From NCBI GenBank assembly GCA_041648955.1, contig JBAZOD010000003.1, positions 1 through 33,802 on the forward strand: 33,802 nt of DNA, read 5' to 3'. Below the pieces are notes generated by a model. That model was not told where the DNA came from. It did no database searches and saw only the letters and a list, made by a program, of their open reading frames with translations. Below, piece after piece: positions 24,901 to 33,037 of this stretch. The DNA comes from JBAZOD01 sp041648955. Lineage in GTDB: Bacteria > Patescibacteriota > Patescibacteriia > Patescibacteriales > JAQTRU01. Positions within the stretch are counted from its first letter, which is position 1; each line of letters starts with the position of its first letter. The position numbers were made by a program, and so were the translations under genes.

Positions 24901-27900
24901 AATTTACTGTCATCCCAGGTGCCTGTGCCAACGCCACTCCAACCGACCGGGTAGCCATTCCCGCCGGACATCTCGAAACCGCCGTTGGAAAGCTCAACTA
25001 CTTCACCAACTTGATCCATTTTATCTATATAATATTGACCATTTTTAATTTTAGAATAACCGGAATAATTATTATAGGCCATGGCTTGAGCAGTATTGCC
25101 ATAGGTAAAATTCATGTTATTCTGGTTAGAAGAAATAAAATTATCGCAGTTGCCGATATCATCCAAGCTATTGCAAAGCCCAACATCGAAACAAACTGGT
25201 TCATTGTTAGAATTTTTTATATAACTTCGACAAGCAAGCCATTCATCGCAAACTCTGTCAGGCATTACTTTTATTAACTTATTGGCATTATTTTCTCCCT
25301 CAACTTTTGTTGGAGAAACGCCGTTGCCGTCATCCGCGTCAAGAGCTTTCCAGCCCAAAGATGCTAAACCGCTTCCCGCGTTCTGCGTACGCTCATTAAA
25401 TAAAACACATCCTTTTTCAAAATCAACCAAGCCATTGCAGACCTGAGAATCTAATTCATCTTTCAATCTATATTCAACCATGGCTTTTTTTATCTGGCCG
25501 CTGCCGCTGGCCGTGCATTCACTTCGGCTTAAGCCGTTGAAAAAGACCGAGCTCTTTCCCGAAGCCACGCTAATTGAAGTTGCTTTGCTTTCCAGTTCAT
25601 TTGTATCTTCTGACAATTTATAAATATTAGAACAACTGCCTAACCCTGTTACTGCGCCACTCGCTTTTAATATATAGAGAGTATTAGGCTCAAGAGCTAC
25701 TTTATCTCCGTCTTTATAACTTAATACCGAAGATGGCTTACTCACTGGATCAATAAACTCAGTACAACTAGCCTGAGCTGCCGGACAAATTCCGGCCCAG
25801 CCTTCAATCGGTTGATAAACAAATTTCCCTTCTCCGCCATAGCCAAACGTCTTTAAATTACTATCTTCACATTTACTATCACCTGTTTCCAAAACACAAT
25901 CTCCGCTTGAACAATTACCATTGGTCAAACAAACCGAACCAGTTCCGCCGCATCTTTTTACTTTCTTTTTATACCACCCCCAACCCGCTTCTCCTGTTCC
26001 TGATGCTTGCCGCCATTCGCAAACCGTATCTCCAGGATCTTTAAAATAAGAAGTGCTGTTTTCCGAAGCCCAAGCAGCGCAACCAGACGCATTTTCTTCG
26101 CACAAAATCTCCCGATATCGGTCCGGATCATTTTTCAAATAAATATCACTGTAAATTATTTCATCTCCATATTTATAGGGCGAACCAAAACGTCCGCATC
26201 CTTTATCAACTTTATTACATTCCTTATTTTTATCATAAACAGCGTAAACAAGATTATCTGCCGGTGTAACCACGCCATTCAAAGTGAATCCATTTGTTTC
26301 GCTGGAATTATGAGTATCTATCATTAGCTCACAGCCTACGGCCGATTCTTGACATAATTGATCAAAATTATGTAAATAACTTATTTTGTTGTCTTGATTC
26401 TGATATTGATCGCAACCGAGCATGTATAGAGGGAAAGAATTGCCATTGATATCTTGATTGCAAGAATCCGGCGTCTGCCAAGAATTTTTTATCAAATAAT
26501 AACGGCTGACGACCTCGGTAAGTCTAATATCATCGATATAAAAATTACCATTAGCTGTAATTTCTAATTTTTCCTCGTCATCAACGTCATATCCAAGACT
26601 GGCTAAATTAAATCTATAAAGCTTCCATTCATTTCCCAAATCTTTATTGGAAACAGAAAATTCTTGCCTATCAGCATCTTTATTGATAAGAGCTATGGAA
26701 TTAAATTCAGTCGCTGCGCCTTTAGCCATAAAACTTAAAACATAAGATTTGCCTTTTACGACCGAAAAGCCGACAGTTTTATTAGTTGTTCTTATCGCCT
26801 CCAGAGAATTGCCGCCAACCGCCAAAGATTCATTTGACATATTGCCCAGCCATCCCTGTTTATCTCCTTCAAAATCATTATTCAAAACAATTCTCATATT
26901 GCTTCCCTTATTGCCACTATATTCTCGACAACCGGCCTGGGCCGCAGAACAACTTTTACCTTCACCCGGGATAGCCATGTAAGCGCAAGTCTGTTGACTG
27001 GTGTTCCATTCTCCCCCATGATTCTCACAATTCTCTTGTGTCTCATCGGCAGCTGTTCGGCGATATGAATGGCAATTATCGCTGCAAGAAATCGTCTTTG
27101 TATAAGAATGATAAGAAGTCCCGCCGGCGCGATTGTAAAATTGACGGCAGTCTGAATTATATCCAGGATCAGTAGCTGGTAAATTATAAATTGCTTCCGA
27201 ACAATTATCGGGAGATGTGACATCTGGCTCGTTGCCAGATGATTGCAAATTAAAAACTCTTAATTGATAACCGCTTTCATCGCTTCCCTCCCAAGTATAA
27301 TACTCTCTACAGTCTGCTAACGCATTATCCGGCTTGATGCATTGCCTTAAATAACTATAATATTCTTTGCTTTCCCCGCCACTGGCAACGGCATCAAGAT
27401 TGGTAAACTCATCACAGCCGACAGCGCTGGCGCTGCAGGTACGGGCCGTTTTTGGAATAAAATATTGGGCAGTTAATGAATCAAATCCCGTTTCTAATTG
27501 AATATAATTATCAAAGCCTACGCATTCAGCCGGGCAAAAATCGTTAACAGTAGTTTTGGCAGGAATGCTGATACCGTCTGAAGCTGAAGTATAAAATTCA
27601 CAACCAACATCAGCGGGCTGGCAAATTTTTATAAACTGCCCGCATTTAGCTGGCGGATTTGCTCCCCCACAATCAAGATAAGAAGGCGCTAATTTTTCAT
27701 ACACTTTATTGGCTGCTCCATAATCTTTATAATTTGTAGCTGAACTTCCAATTTCTAATTGAAGATTATCAATATAAAATTCTCCCGCTCCATTTCCATA
27801 AATATACAATTCATTAGCGGCTAGATTATTATCATTATTTACAGTTAATATTATTCGCTTCCAAATACCGGGTTCGCTCAAGCTGGCTGTTTTAAATTCG

Positions 27901-30209
27901 GTGTCATTATTACCAACGCCAATTTCTAAACTGCTTCCGCTCGCCATATAGACATAAGCGCTTAAAGTATAAGCGAAGCCTGTCTGAAAAACGAAATCTT
28001 TTGGCATTATTGATTCTCTGCTCCAAATAGTTGAAGAAGAATCATAAGCATACAGGCCGCCCCGGCCGCTTCCGATTGTAACCCGCAAAATCTTCCCAGA
28101 TCTGTCCGCGGCGCCATCGACAATTTCTGTCTGCAAATTAGTTCCTTCCAAATGCAAGGGCCAATAATCATTTAATCTGGCTTCACCTCTTGAAGCCAAG
28201 GAAGCGCTGTCGCCGACATTATTATTTTCAAATCCAGAATTAATAATCAGATTAGTGCCTAAGCCCGATTTTGTCCTAATATATTCATGACAGCCTTCAC
28301 TTTCTTCACTGCATTTTCCCGCATCAGCGTCAAAATAAATAGAGTTGGTCCCAGTCCAATTTACAACATTTCTCGCCTCATCATAACCAGAAGAAGATAT
28401 TGTATAATCTTTGCAACCGACATTATCAACCCCGCAATTCCCATAATCCAAAGTATTCTCTAAATAAGAAAAAGTTTTCCCGTTCTCTCCCCTGAACGTC
28501 TGGCAGGTATTATATTTAGGATCACAGGCATCAACTTCAAATTTCCAAGATCGTCTCTCTTTTGTGCAGTATCCATAAGCCTCGCAAGAACCATCGTTTT
28601 TTTCTTTTATACAACTTTGTTCATCCGCGCAATACTGATCATTTCTATAAACAATTCTTGACTTCTTTCCATTTTCATCTTCAGTGATCTCATTAGACAT
28701 AATTTCCGGTCCATAACCTTGTTTGGCGCAAAAACCCTGAGGCGCTTTCAAAACCCAATTAGGATCAACCAGTCCCTGGCACCAATTTTTGCTACCATTG
28801 TCATTGTAACCGCGATAGTTATCATTTGGATCAAAGCACGCCACCATTTTTGCCAAAGTAGCATTGCCTAACTCTTCTGAATGAGTACTGATATATTCAG
28901 CCGCCAATTCCCAGCCCACTGGAATTATTCTATATTTTCTCAGAATTAACATGGAGCGGTAAGGATATCCTTGATTGTAATTAGGCTCAATCGCGCTTGA
29001 ACCAATAGACTTAAAACCAAACGGCCAATCCTTTAAATAACCAAGATTTATCGCCTCGCCAACTGTTTTTCTCTCTTCTATGGCCTGACGGAAGCCTTCA
29101 TCAATAACGCAATTTGTCGGTCCGGCTTTAGTCGCGTCCGGGCACATAGCCAATTCTCCTAAAATATTATAATCAGCTCTAGTGTCAAATCTCGGTTCTA
29201 ATAATTGACGCAACGAATTATTAGCTTCGGAAACTCCCGGGCCCGCGTTATAATCAGCCAATCCTCCATAATTCCCACTATAAGGAGAAGATGCAGGCGC
29301 AGATTTTTGCCCCAATTTCATCATTTTATTATTGAAAGTAGAAATCGCCAATTGATTTAAAAATATCTTTGAAGCATCAACTAAAGCGTTCCCGGTGAAC
29401 CGGCCTATGTTGCTATAAAGATTATCACCGGTCATACCCAAAGTCTTCTCTACCCAGCCTGGAACGCTTTTTAGATTTCCGGCAATATCAGTAGGATCAA
29501 GCCAGCCGCCTTTTGCTTGCAACTTCAATCCCTCTTCATCATAAGTAGTATTAACACTTTCAGTCATCCCTGTTTGCAAGCTCAAAGCTAATCCTAAATC
29601 ATTGCCCCTAGGCTCAAAAGAATTCTGAAAAATCTTTAAAAAATCCGGCTGGCTCATAGCAGCTAATCTTTCGTATTCATTTTTCCAATTATTTTTCATT
29701 TCACTCCAAGTACAATCAGGCGCTTGCGGTTTATTCATTTCCACCATGCCCAAACCAATTCTCATTTTCACATCAAGGCTGGGTTCGCATAAATCAAATT
29801 TCAAAAAGCTATTTTTCTGCCCTAATTGCTCTATAAATTTACCAGCCGCATTGTCACCCATATTCTTCAGATATTGATTCCAATTTTCTTTTATAAACAA
29901 AGATCCCTGCCCTTTATTTCCGGTCGCCACCTGATTGGCGGCATCATAGGCCAATTTATTCAATGTGGCCGTAATGCTGTCTTGCAAAATAGAAGAACCT
30001 ATTTTATCAGAAGTCCATTGAAATCCTTCCCAAACTTTTTGAAAAATATCCGTCACGGGTATTAAAGCCTGAGCCGACTTAACTTTAAAGGAAAAAGAAG
30101 AAATTATAATTAAAAATAAAAACAGAACAACAAAAATAGACGGCATCTTATTTTTTCTGTTGTTTTGAGGACTTATAATTTTCCCTTTATCAAAATCGCT
30201 AGAGGCCAT
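21993..30209 (-). CDS. Giant 2738-residue cysteine-rich surface protein
   Basis: The N-terminus has a basic start, a hydrophobic segment (about 24-41) and a possible cleavage site near AQA-L, so it is exported or anchored. Residues about 50-450 form a mostly helical region. Three jelly-roll, carbohydrate-binding-like domains begin with an N-x-GFE-type strand and end in YIDN/FDD-type strands (about 650-820, 1100-1240, 1740-1900). A PA14-like or beta-sandwich stretch lies near 1960-2050. Between them a short cysteine motif recurs (C-x5-G-C-x-E-Y/F). Residues about 2270-2540 are a dense cysteine array with 24-residue tandem repeats, and a PKD-like domain (VDWGDGEETV) lies near 2641. My hand count gives about 115 cysteines. 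It probably works as an adhesin or surface fibre with the T4SS-like apparatus. The domain names are pattern-based. Confidence 0.9.
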   Translation of the reverse strand: MASSDFDKGKIISPQNNRKNKMPSIFVVLFLFLIIISSFSFKVKSAQALIPVTDIFQKVWEGFQWTSDKIGSSILQDSITATLNKLAYDAANQVATGNKGQGSLFIKENWNQYLKNMGDNAAGKFIEQLGQKNSFLKFDLCEPSLDVKMRIGLGMVEMNKPQAPDCTWSEMKNNWKNEYERLAAMSQPDFLKIFQNSFEPRGNDLGLALSLQTGMTESVNTTYDEEGLKLQAKGGWLDPTDIAGNLKSVPGWVEKTLGMTGDNLYSNIGRFTGNALVDASKIFLNQLAISTFNNKMMKLGQKSAPASSPYSGNYGGLADYNAGPGVSEANNSLRQLLEPRFDTRADYNILGELAMCPDATKAGPTNCVIDEGFRQAIEERKTVGEAINLGYLKDWPFGFKSIGSSAIEPNYNQGYPYRSMLILRKYRIIPVGWELAAEYISTHSEELGNATLAKMVACFDPNDNYRGYNDNGSKNWCQGLVDPNWVLKAPQGFCAKQGYGPEIMSNEITEDENGKKSRIVYRNDQYCADEQSCIKEKNDGSCEAYGYCTKERRSWKFEVDACDPKYNTCQTFRGENGKTFSYLENTLDYGNCGVDNVGCKDYTISSSGYDEARNVVNWTGTNSIYFDADAGKCSEESEGCHEYIRTKSGLGTNLIINSGFENNNVGDSASLASRGEARLNDYWPLHLEGTNLQTEIVDGAADRSGKILRVTIGSGRGGLYAYDSSSTIWSRESIMPKDFVFQTGFAYTLSAYVYMASGSSLEIGVGNNDTEFKTASLSEPGIWKRIILTVNNDNNLAANELYIYGNGAGEFYIDNLQLEIGSSATNYKDYGAANKVYEKLAPSYLDCGGANPPAKCGQFIKICQPADVGCEFYTSASDGISIPAKTTVNDFCPAECVGFDNYIQLETGFDSLTAQYFIPKTARTCSASAVGCDEFTNLDAVASGGESKEYYSYLRQCIKPDNALADCREYYTWEGSDESGYQLRVFNLQSSGNEPDVTSPDNCSEAIYNLPATDPGYNSDCRQFYNRAGGTSYHSYTKTISCSDNCHSYRRTAADETQENCENHGGEWNTSQQTCAYMAIPGEGKSCSAAQAGCREYSGNKGSNMRIVLNNDFEGDKQGWLGNMSNESLAVGGNSLEAIRTTNKTVGFSVVKGKSYVLSFMAKGAATEFNSIALINKDADRQEFSVSNKDLGNEWKLYRFNLASLGYDVDDEEKLEITANGNFYIDDIRLTEVVSRYYLIKNSWQTPDSCNQDINGNSFPLYMLGCDQYQNQDNKISYLHNFDQLCQESAVGCELMIDTHNSSETNGFTLNGVVTPADNLVYAVYDKNKECNKVDKGCGRFGSPYKYGDEIIYSDIYLKNDPDRYREILCEENASGCAAWASENSTSYFKDPGDTVCEWRQASGTGEAGWGWYKKKVKRCGGTGSVCLTNGNCSSGDCVLETGDSKCEDSNLKTFGYGGEGKFVYQPIEGWAGICPAAQASCTEFIDPVSKPSSVLSYKDGDKVALEPNTLYILKASGAVTGLGSCSNIYKLSEDTNELESKATSISVASGKSSVFFNGLSRSECTASGSGQIKKAMVEYRLKDELDSQVCNGLVDFEKGCVLFNERTQNAGSGLASLGWKALDADDGNGVSPTKVEGENNANKLIKVMPDRVCDEWLACRSYIKNSNNEPVCFDVGLCNSLDDIGNCDNFISSNQNNMNFTYGNTAQAMAYNNYSGYSKIKNGQYYIDKMDQVGEVVELSNGGFEMSGGNGYPVGWSGVGTGTWDDSKFKVMSNADEISNELGKNIYPPEGASILKIASRLTIESEEINLSAGDYEVSAYANTKNLAGSAIISAGGGSASLSSGRKEYIIFGFNLLNQSTIKISLTSDASGGVVYFDDIKIKPVLKIEDSKYVHQSCRLYPKEDSLSCSYFDSAGVGQKGLTGYCLQYDRYPGSTDACLMWYPIDKVKGEGVEESAGYKGKFPLYYCTKATTGTKLKVKGVADDAFNLYIDNTNVASGKKNGQYKEKVTSSGGVYNDGVYGPGKHVVVLYGYNGKSGGGYVSASIESVNSAYMTPMVTSIDEKYGWFCTVSAYNADFHSIDYSYNSSGLAWTRPTFMSSSNRIMGADNIWPSEDKLNKTWIACRTIINIAPVCQEFIQTVSSSGSNKVFQARISGGNNDFFTNVNAGLGYNQQAYYGTDAIPYGTIVYPKPASNPYEWDTRSDDGIQPIYYNQDKTSPRLGQLYNNSLSELKKIFAKSYGAYELTPELTCLGGGVCRQTGTETISYCDLNSENPNQECSTDTCLEGCVLTKDGTKYTCGGADDGAPCCAVIDACSDEGKCLAGENKNSSCDAQDGNTVEFCKFKEEYKCDLTTTFIPGSGQDCCFGGSCERVCSDSDNVEAVCNSDVDCKSYRCTNNGRICSNDIDCNVRTCVGGDKSGSSCYDNSSCAGDDGSCIGDLCVGGSRYGSSCDDNSDCLGSDGTCQSSTGFCNLSDYGTCTLSECQGGPNDGEWCNFGGNGKGCAGGDLCVPVYRKIDNKRCCYYLPSTNGSPGCVSYSENMYGCVDGSNPGVPCSAREEGQGSNSGNEGRYTPIPANRFANWIPPTVSCSGLRGADEYCGISPIISNIKANDNFTATVIKNGFVNLSFNTTVDQEQLPLVEYTVDWGDGEETVVAGAEMNHRPDPANPHEVFHLYSYGDLKNKYDRGISGITCGADANGNYCRITPKVKIKDNWGWCNDGTVCNGFVNFSGAISVRER

Positions 30210-30232
30210 ATTATTTATCTTATTAAATAATT

Positions 30233-30904
30233 TTACTCGCCCTGTAAAGTTTTCTGATAGCTAGCCATTAAGTCTTCATCACTGATTTCGCTAAGCATTT
30301 CTTCATCCATGCCGGCTTCTATCAACATTTTTCTCAAAGCTGAAACATCGCTGCCGCCAGAAAGCATTTTTTGCAGATCTTCTTCTTGGGTCGGACTTGA
30401 ATTATTAATAGCTTTATCAAGATCTAAATTCAAATTAGTTGAGGTTGAAGTTGCCGAATTATTTTCTATTGAACTGGTGGTGCTGGTATTATCAGACGAA
30501 CACGTTCTGCCAGCCGGACAATTCGGATCCGTACCCTTATTAATTTCTTCGCCATCGGTAAAACCGTCGCTATCGCTATCCTCAAGATAAGGCGAAGTCT
30601 GATAAGTATTTAATTCATCCCAATCTGTTAAGCCATCATTATCCGTATCTTTTGTTTGTAAAACTTCCGCGCTATTTGCGTCTAAAGCAGAGGAACCGTT
30701 TGTGCTGGAATTTTGAAGATTGTAGCTAAAGGGACTATTTATGCTATTTTTAAGCTGAGCCGTCCATAAAATTATCACCAGAATAGCCGAAACAGCCAAA
30801 ACTCCTACGGCAATTTTTTGATTCTTGCCTAAATTTTGGCCCAAATCCTGATTTTGATTTAAATTTTCTTCCTCTTTGAAGTCGTTATCGTTGTATCCAT
30901 CCAT
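30233..30904 (-). CDS. Membrane-anchored thrombospondin type 3 repeat protein
   Basis: The 223-residue protein has an acidic, Asn-rich N-terminus, one membrane helix (about 30-50), a Ser/Asn-rich linker and two calcium-binding TSP3 repeats (DTDNDGLTDWDE and DSDSDGFTDGEE). A small CPAGRTC pair follows, then a Ser/Thr-rich stretch and a helical acidic C-terminus. Such repeats bind calcium and stiffen cell-surface proteins. It lies 23 bases before the giant protein gene, has its own extended-minus-10 promoter and probably heads that transcript. It may help anchor or present the giant protein. Confidence 0.88.
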   Translation of the reverse strand: MDGYNDNDFKEEENLNQNQDLGQNLGKNQKIAVGVLAVSAILVIILWTAQLKNSINSPFSYNLQNSSTNGSSALDANSAEVLQTKDTDNDGLTDWDELNTYQTSPYLEDSDSDGFTDGEEINKGTDPNCPAGRTCSSDNTSTTSSIENNSATSTSTNLNLDLDKAINNSSPTQEEDLQKMLSGGSDVSALRKMLIEAGMDEEMLSEISDEDLMASYQKTLQGE

Positions 30905-30946
30905 AAAATAATAAACAAGGATTTTAATTTATGAAATCTTATTATT

Positions 30947-30955
30947 ATTATAACA
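30947..30955 (-). promoter_or_regulatory. Extended -10 promoter for the surface-protein/T4SS-like genes
   Basis: On the minus strand, TGTTATAAT is a perfect extended -10, with a weak TTGGAG at 30976-30971 (18-base spacer). The predicted start is near 30940, about 36 bases before the ATG at 30904. Confidence 0.6.
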
Positions 30956-30959
30956 CAAA

Positions 30960-31787
30960 TTAAATAAATTCTCCAAACAATTTAACCCAATCGTCAACAG
31001 ATAATTCTTGCGCTCTAATTTTTGCATTAAAACCGCATTTTTTTATCTTTTTTTCTGCTTCTTCCTGGGAAATATGATAACCTGCCGCCAAATTATTTTT
31101 GAGCATTTTTCTTCTGGCGCTAAAACCAATTTTTACCAAACGGAAAAAATCCTTTTCGTTTTGCACAGGTAGAAGGCTGTCTGTTCTTAAAATTAATTTA
31201 ATAATGGCACTATCCACTTCCGGCTGAGGCCAGAAACAAGTTGCCGGCACGATTCTTTTAATTTCCGCCTGAGCATAAAACTGGACAGAAACTGCCAGTA
31301 AGCTCATTTTAGGAGAAGAAGCAACAATTCTCTCTGCCACTTCTTTCTGTAACATCAAAACCATCAGTTTCGGCTTGCTTTTAATTGATAAAAATTTCCG
31401 CAAAAAAATTGAGGTGATATTGTAGGGTAAATTCGCAACGATTTTATACTCCCCCTTGATAAAGGGGGTTGGGGAGATTTGCAATATATCATTATTCACC
31501 ACTTCCGCATTTTTTATTTTTTGCGAAAGCAAACCTGTTTTTAAAAATTCTGCCAACTTATCGTCTAATTCAACCGCTATTACTTTTTTTGCGCTTTTGG
31601 CCAATTTTGCCGTTAAAAACCCCAACCCTGGACCAACCTCCAGAACCTCATCATTTTCTTTTAATTCCGCCGTTTCTGTCATTTGGTCATAGATTTCTTC
31701 TTCAATTAAAAAATTCTGCCCCTTTGATCTAGAAGGCTTTATTTCATATAACTGACAAAGTTGTTTTGTTTCTTTTAATAAATCCAT
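30960..31787 (-). CDS. rsmA: 16S rRNA dimethyladenosine transferase (RsmA/KsgA)
   Basis: The 275-residue protein carries the KsgA signatures. SRSKGQNFLIEE is near the start, the SAM motif EVGPGLGFLT is at 50-59, the catalytic NLPY is at 119-122 followed by NIT, and a C-terminal FSARRKMLKNNL helix region is present. It dimethylates two adjacent adenines in the 3' hairpin of 16S rRNA during small-subunit maturation. Residues 105-113 (SPTPFIKGE) are encoded by the palindrome at 31451-31468 and look like an in-frame insertion in a loop between the SAM fold and the catalytic motif. It follows the MFS gene by only 3 bases. Confidence 0.97.
   Translation of the reverse strand: MDLLKETKQLCQLYEIKPSRSKGQNFLIEEEIYDQMTETAELKENDEVLEVGPGLGFLTAKLAKSAKKVIAVELDDKLAEFLKTGLLSQKIKNAEVVNNDILQISPTPFIKGEYKIVANLPYNITSIFLRKFLSIKSKPKLMVLMLQKEVAERIVASSPKMSLLAVSVQFYAQAEIKRIVPATCFWPQPEVDSAIIKLILRTDSLLPVQNEKDFFRLVKIGFSARRKMLKNNLAAGYHISQEEAEKKIKKCGFNAKIRAQELSVDDWVKLFGEFI
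31451..31468. repeat. Palindromic unit in ksgA, identical to the one in recG
   Basis: On the minus strand this is CCCCCTTTATCAAGGGGG, the same 18 bases as 3406-3423 on the plus strand. It has a 7-bp stem around a 4-base loop. It is translated here as part of SPTPFIKGE, in a different frame from recG. Confidence 0.85.
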
Positions 31788-31790
31788 AAA

Positions 31791-33014
31791 TTAATCTATA
31801 ATGCTTTCTCTTTTCACCACTTCTTCATCAGCCAAAAAATTCATAAGTAAAGAAGCGAGAGCGGCAAAAACAAAAGTTAATTGAACATTAAAAAAGGGAA
31901 TAAGGAATAAAATAAAAATCAACATCAAACTTTTTCCGAATTGAACAGCCATTTCATGAATAACCGTATATTCATCAATATAATGGCCTTGATCGGCTGC
32001 CTTTTCATAATTCAAAGTATCAAAAGGAGTCCTGGCAAAAATTCTTGCCAAATTATGATAGGTAGAAGTAATAAAAATCTGAAAAGCAGTTGCAATAAAA
32101 ATCTTTATAATCCAGCCAATCGCGTAAAAAATACTTCCATATTTAAGCATTTTTTTCTTGTTGCTTAAATCAGTAAATCGTCCGACAAATAATTGCAGAC
32201 CGACCGTTACGACAACAATTAAAGAAGAGAGAACGCCGACTATAAAATAATTCCCAGCTAATAATTCCCAAATAAAAATCGGCCAGACAATAGCTCCCAC
32301 CGCATTTTCCGCTCCATCACCGGCATAGGCCAGCACTTCTCTTCTCCGCCGGCGGGAAAAAAATTCTTTCCAAGTCTGGAGATAGCCCCATGAAAAAATT
32401 TCCTTGGTTTTCGGCAAAGTCGCGAAAGGTATCATGGAAGCAAAAAATATCAAAATAGTAATTAAAAAAAGAATATCGTAATTGTAATGAGTCAAAATCC
32501 AACCGGCTAGTAGCGGTGTTACCGCTCCCAGAGCAACGGCTGTGGCTTCCATCAGGCCTAATTGTTTGGCACGGTTGCTTTTACTGGTAAATTTCGCCAA
32601 ATCAGTATGCATTGGCACCCAATACATCATACGGTGGATGGTGAGAAAAAATATAGACAAAGCTAAAAGGAAAATTATTTGTTGATAATTCCATCCTTGG
32701 GAAACACTGTTCATGCCCCGGTCTAAAATGAAAAAAATGAAATAAAAAATTGCTCCCCAAATTATACTTATCCGCAAAGAACGGCGCAGTCCGACTTTGT
32801 CTAAATATTTAGCGCCCCAAGCTACGACAAGACCATACAAAAGATTTCCGATCAAATAATACCAAATAACTTTTTTCAAATCATGATCCAATAATTGATA
32901 CAAAAAAATGGGCAAAAATAAGCCCAATAAACCATCGGTGATGCGCAAAACCATTCTCCCAGAATACAAAGAAACAAAGCCCTGGGAAATTCTTCCCTTG
33001 AAATATTTAAGCAT
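31791..33014 (-). CDS. Major facilitator superfamily transporter-like protein
   Basis: The 407-residue protein has about 11-12 hydrophobic helices in two halves. A basic loop (SRRRRREV) lies between the halves and a polar motif-A-like loop (GRFTDLSNKKKM) lies in the second half. This is the MFS fold. No substrate-specific motif is recognised, so it could carry nutrients, drugs or metabolites in a cell expected to depend on a host or community. The gene lies between leuS (23 bases) and ksgA (3 bases), so it is cotranscribed with translation genes. Confidence 0.85.
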   Translation of the reverse strand: MLKYFKGRISQGFVSLYSGRMVLRITDGLLGLFLPIFLYQLLDHDLKKVIWYYLIGNLLYGLVVAWGAKYLDKVGLRRSLRISIIWGAIFYFIFFILDRGMNSVSQGWNYQQIIFLLALSIFFLTIHRMMYWVPMHTDLAKFTSKSNRAKQLGLMEATAVALGAVTPLLAGWILTHYNYDILFLITILIFFASMIPFATLPKTKEIFSWGYLQTWKEFFSRRRRREVLAYAGDGAENAVGAIVWPIFIWELLAGNYFIVGVLSSLIVVVTVGLQLFVGRFTDLSNKKKMLKYGSIFYAIGWIIKIFIATAFQIFITSTYHNLARIFARTPFDTLNYEKAADQGHYIDEYTVIHEMAVQFGKSLMLIFILFLIPFFNVQLTFVFAALASLLMNFLADEEVVKRESIID

Positions 33015-33037
33015 GGATTAAATTTTTAATAATTATA

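Noticed and set aside
22300..29990. Many open frames opposite the giant gene
   Set aside because: They are antisense to a continuous 2738-codon frame with domain signatures. None shows a recognisable protein pattern.
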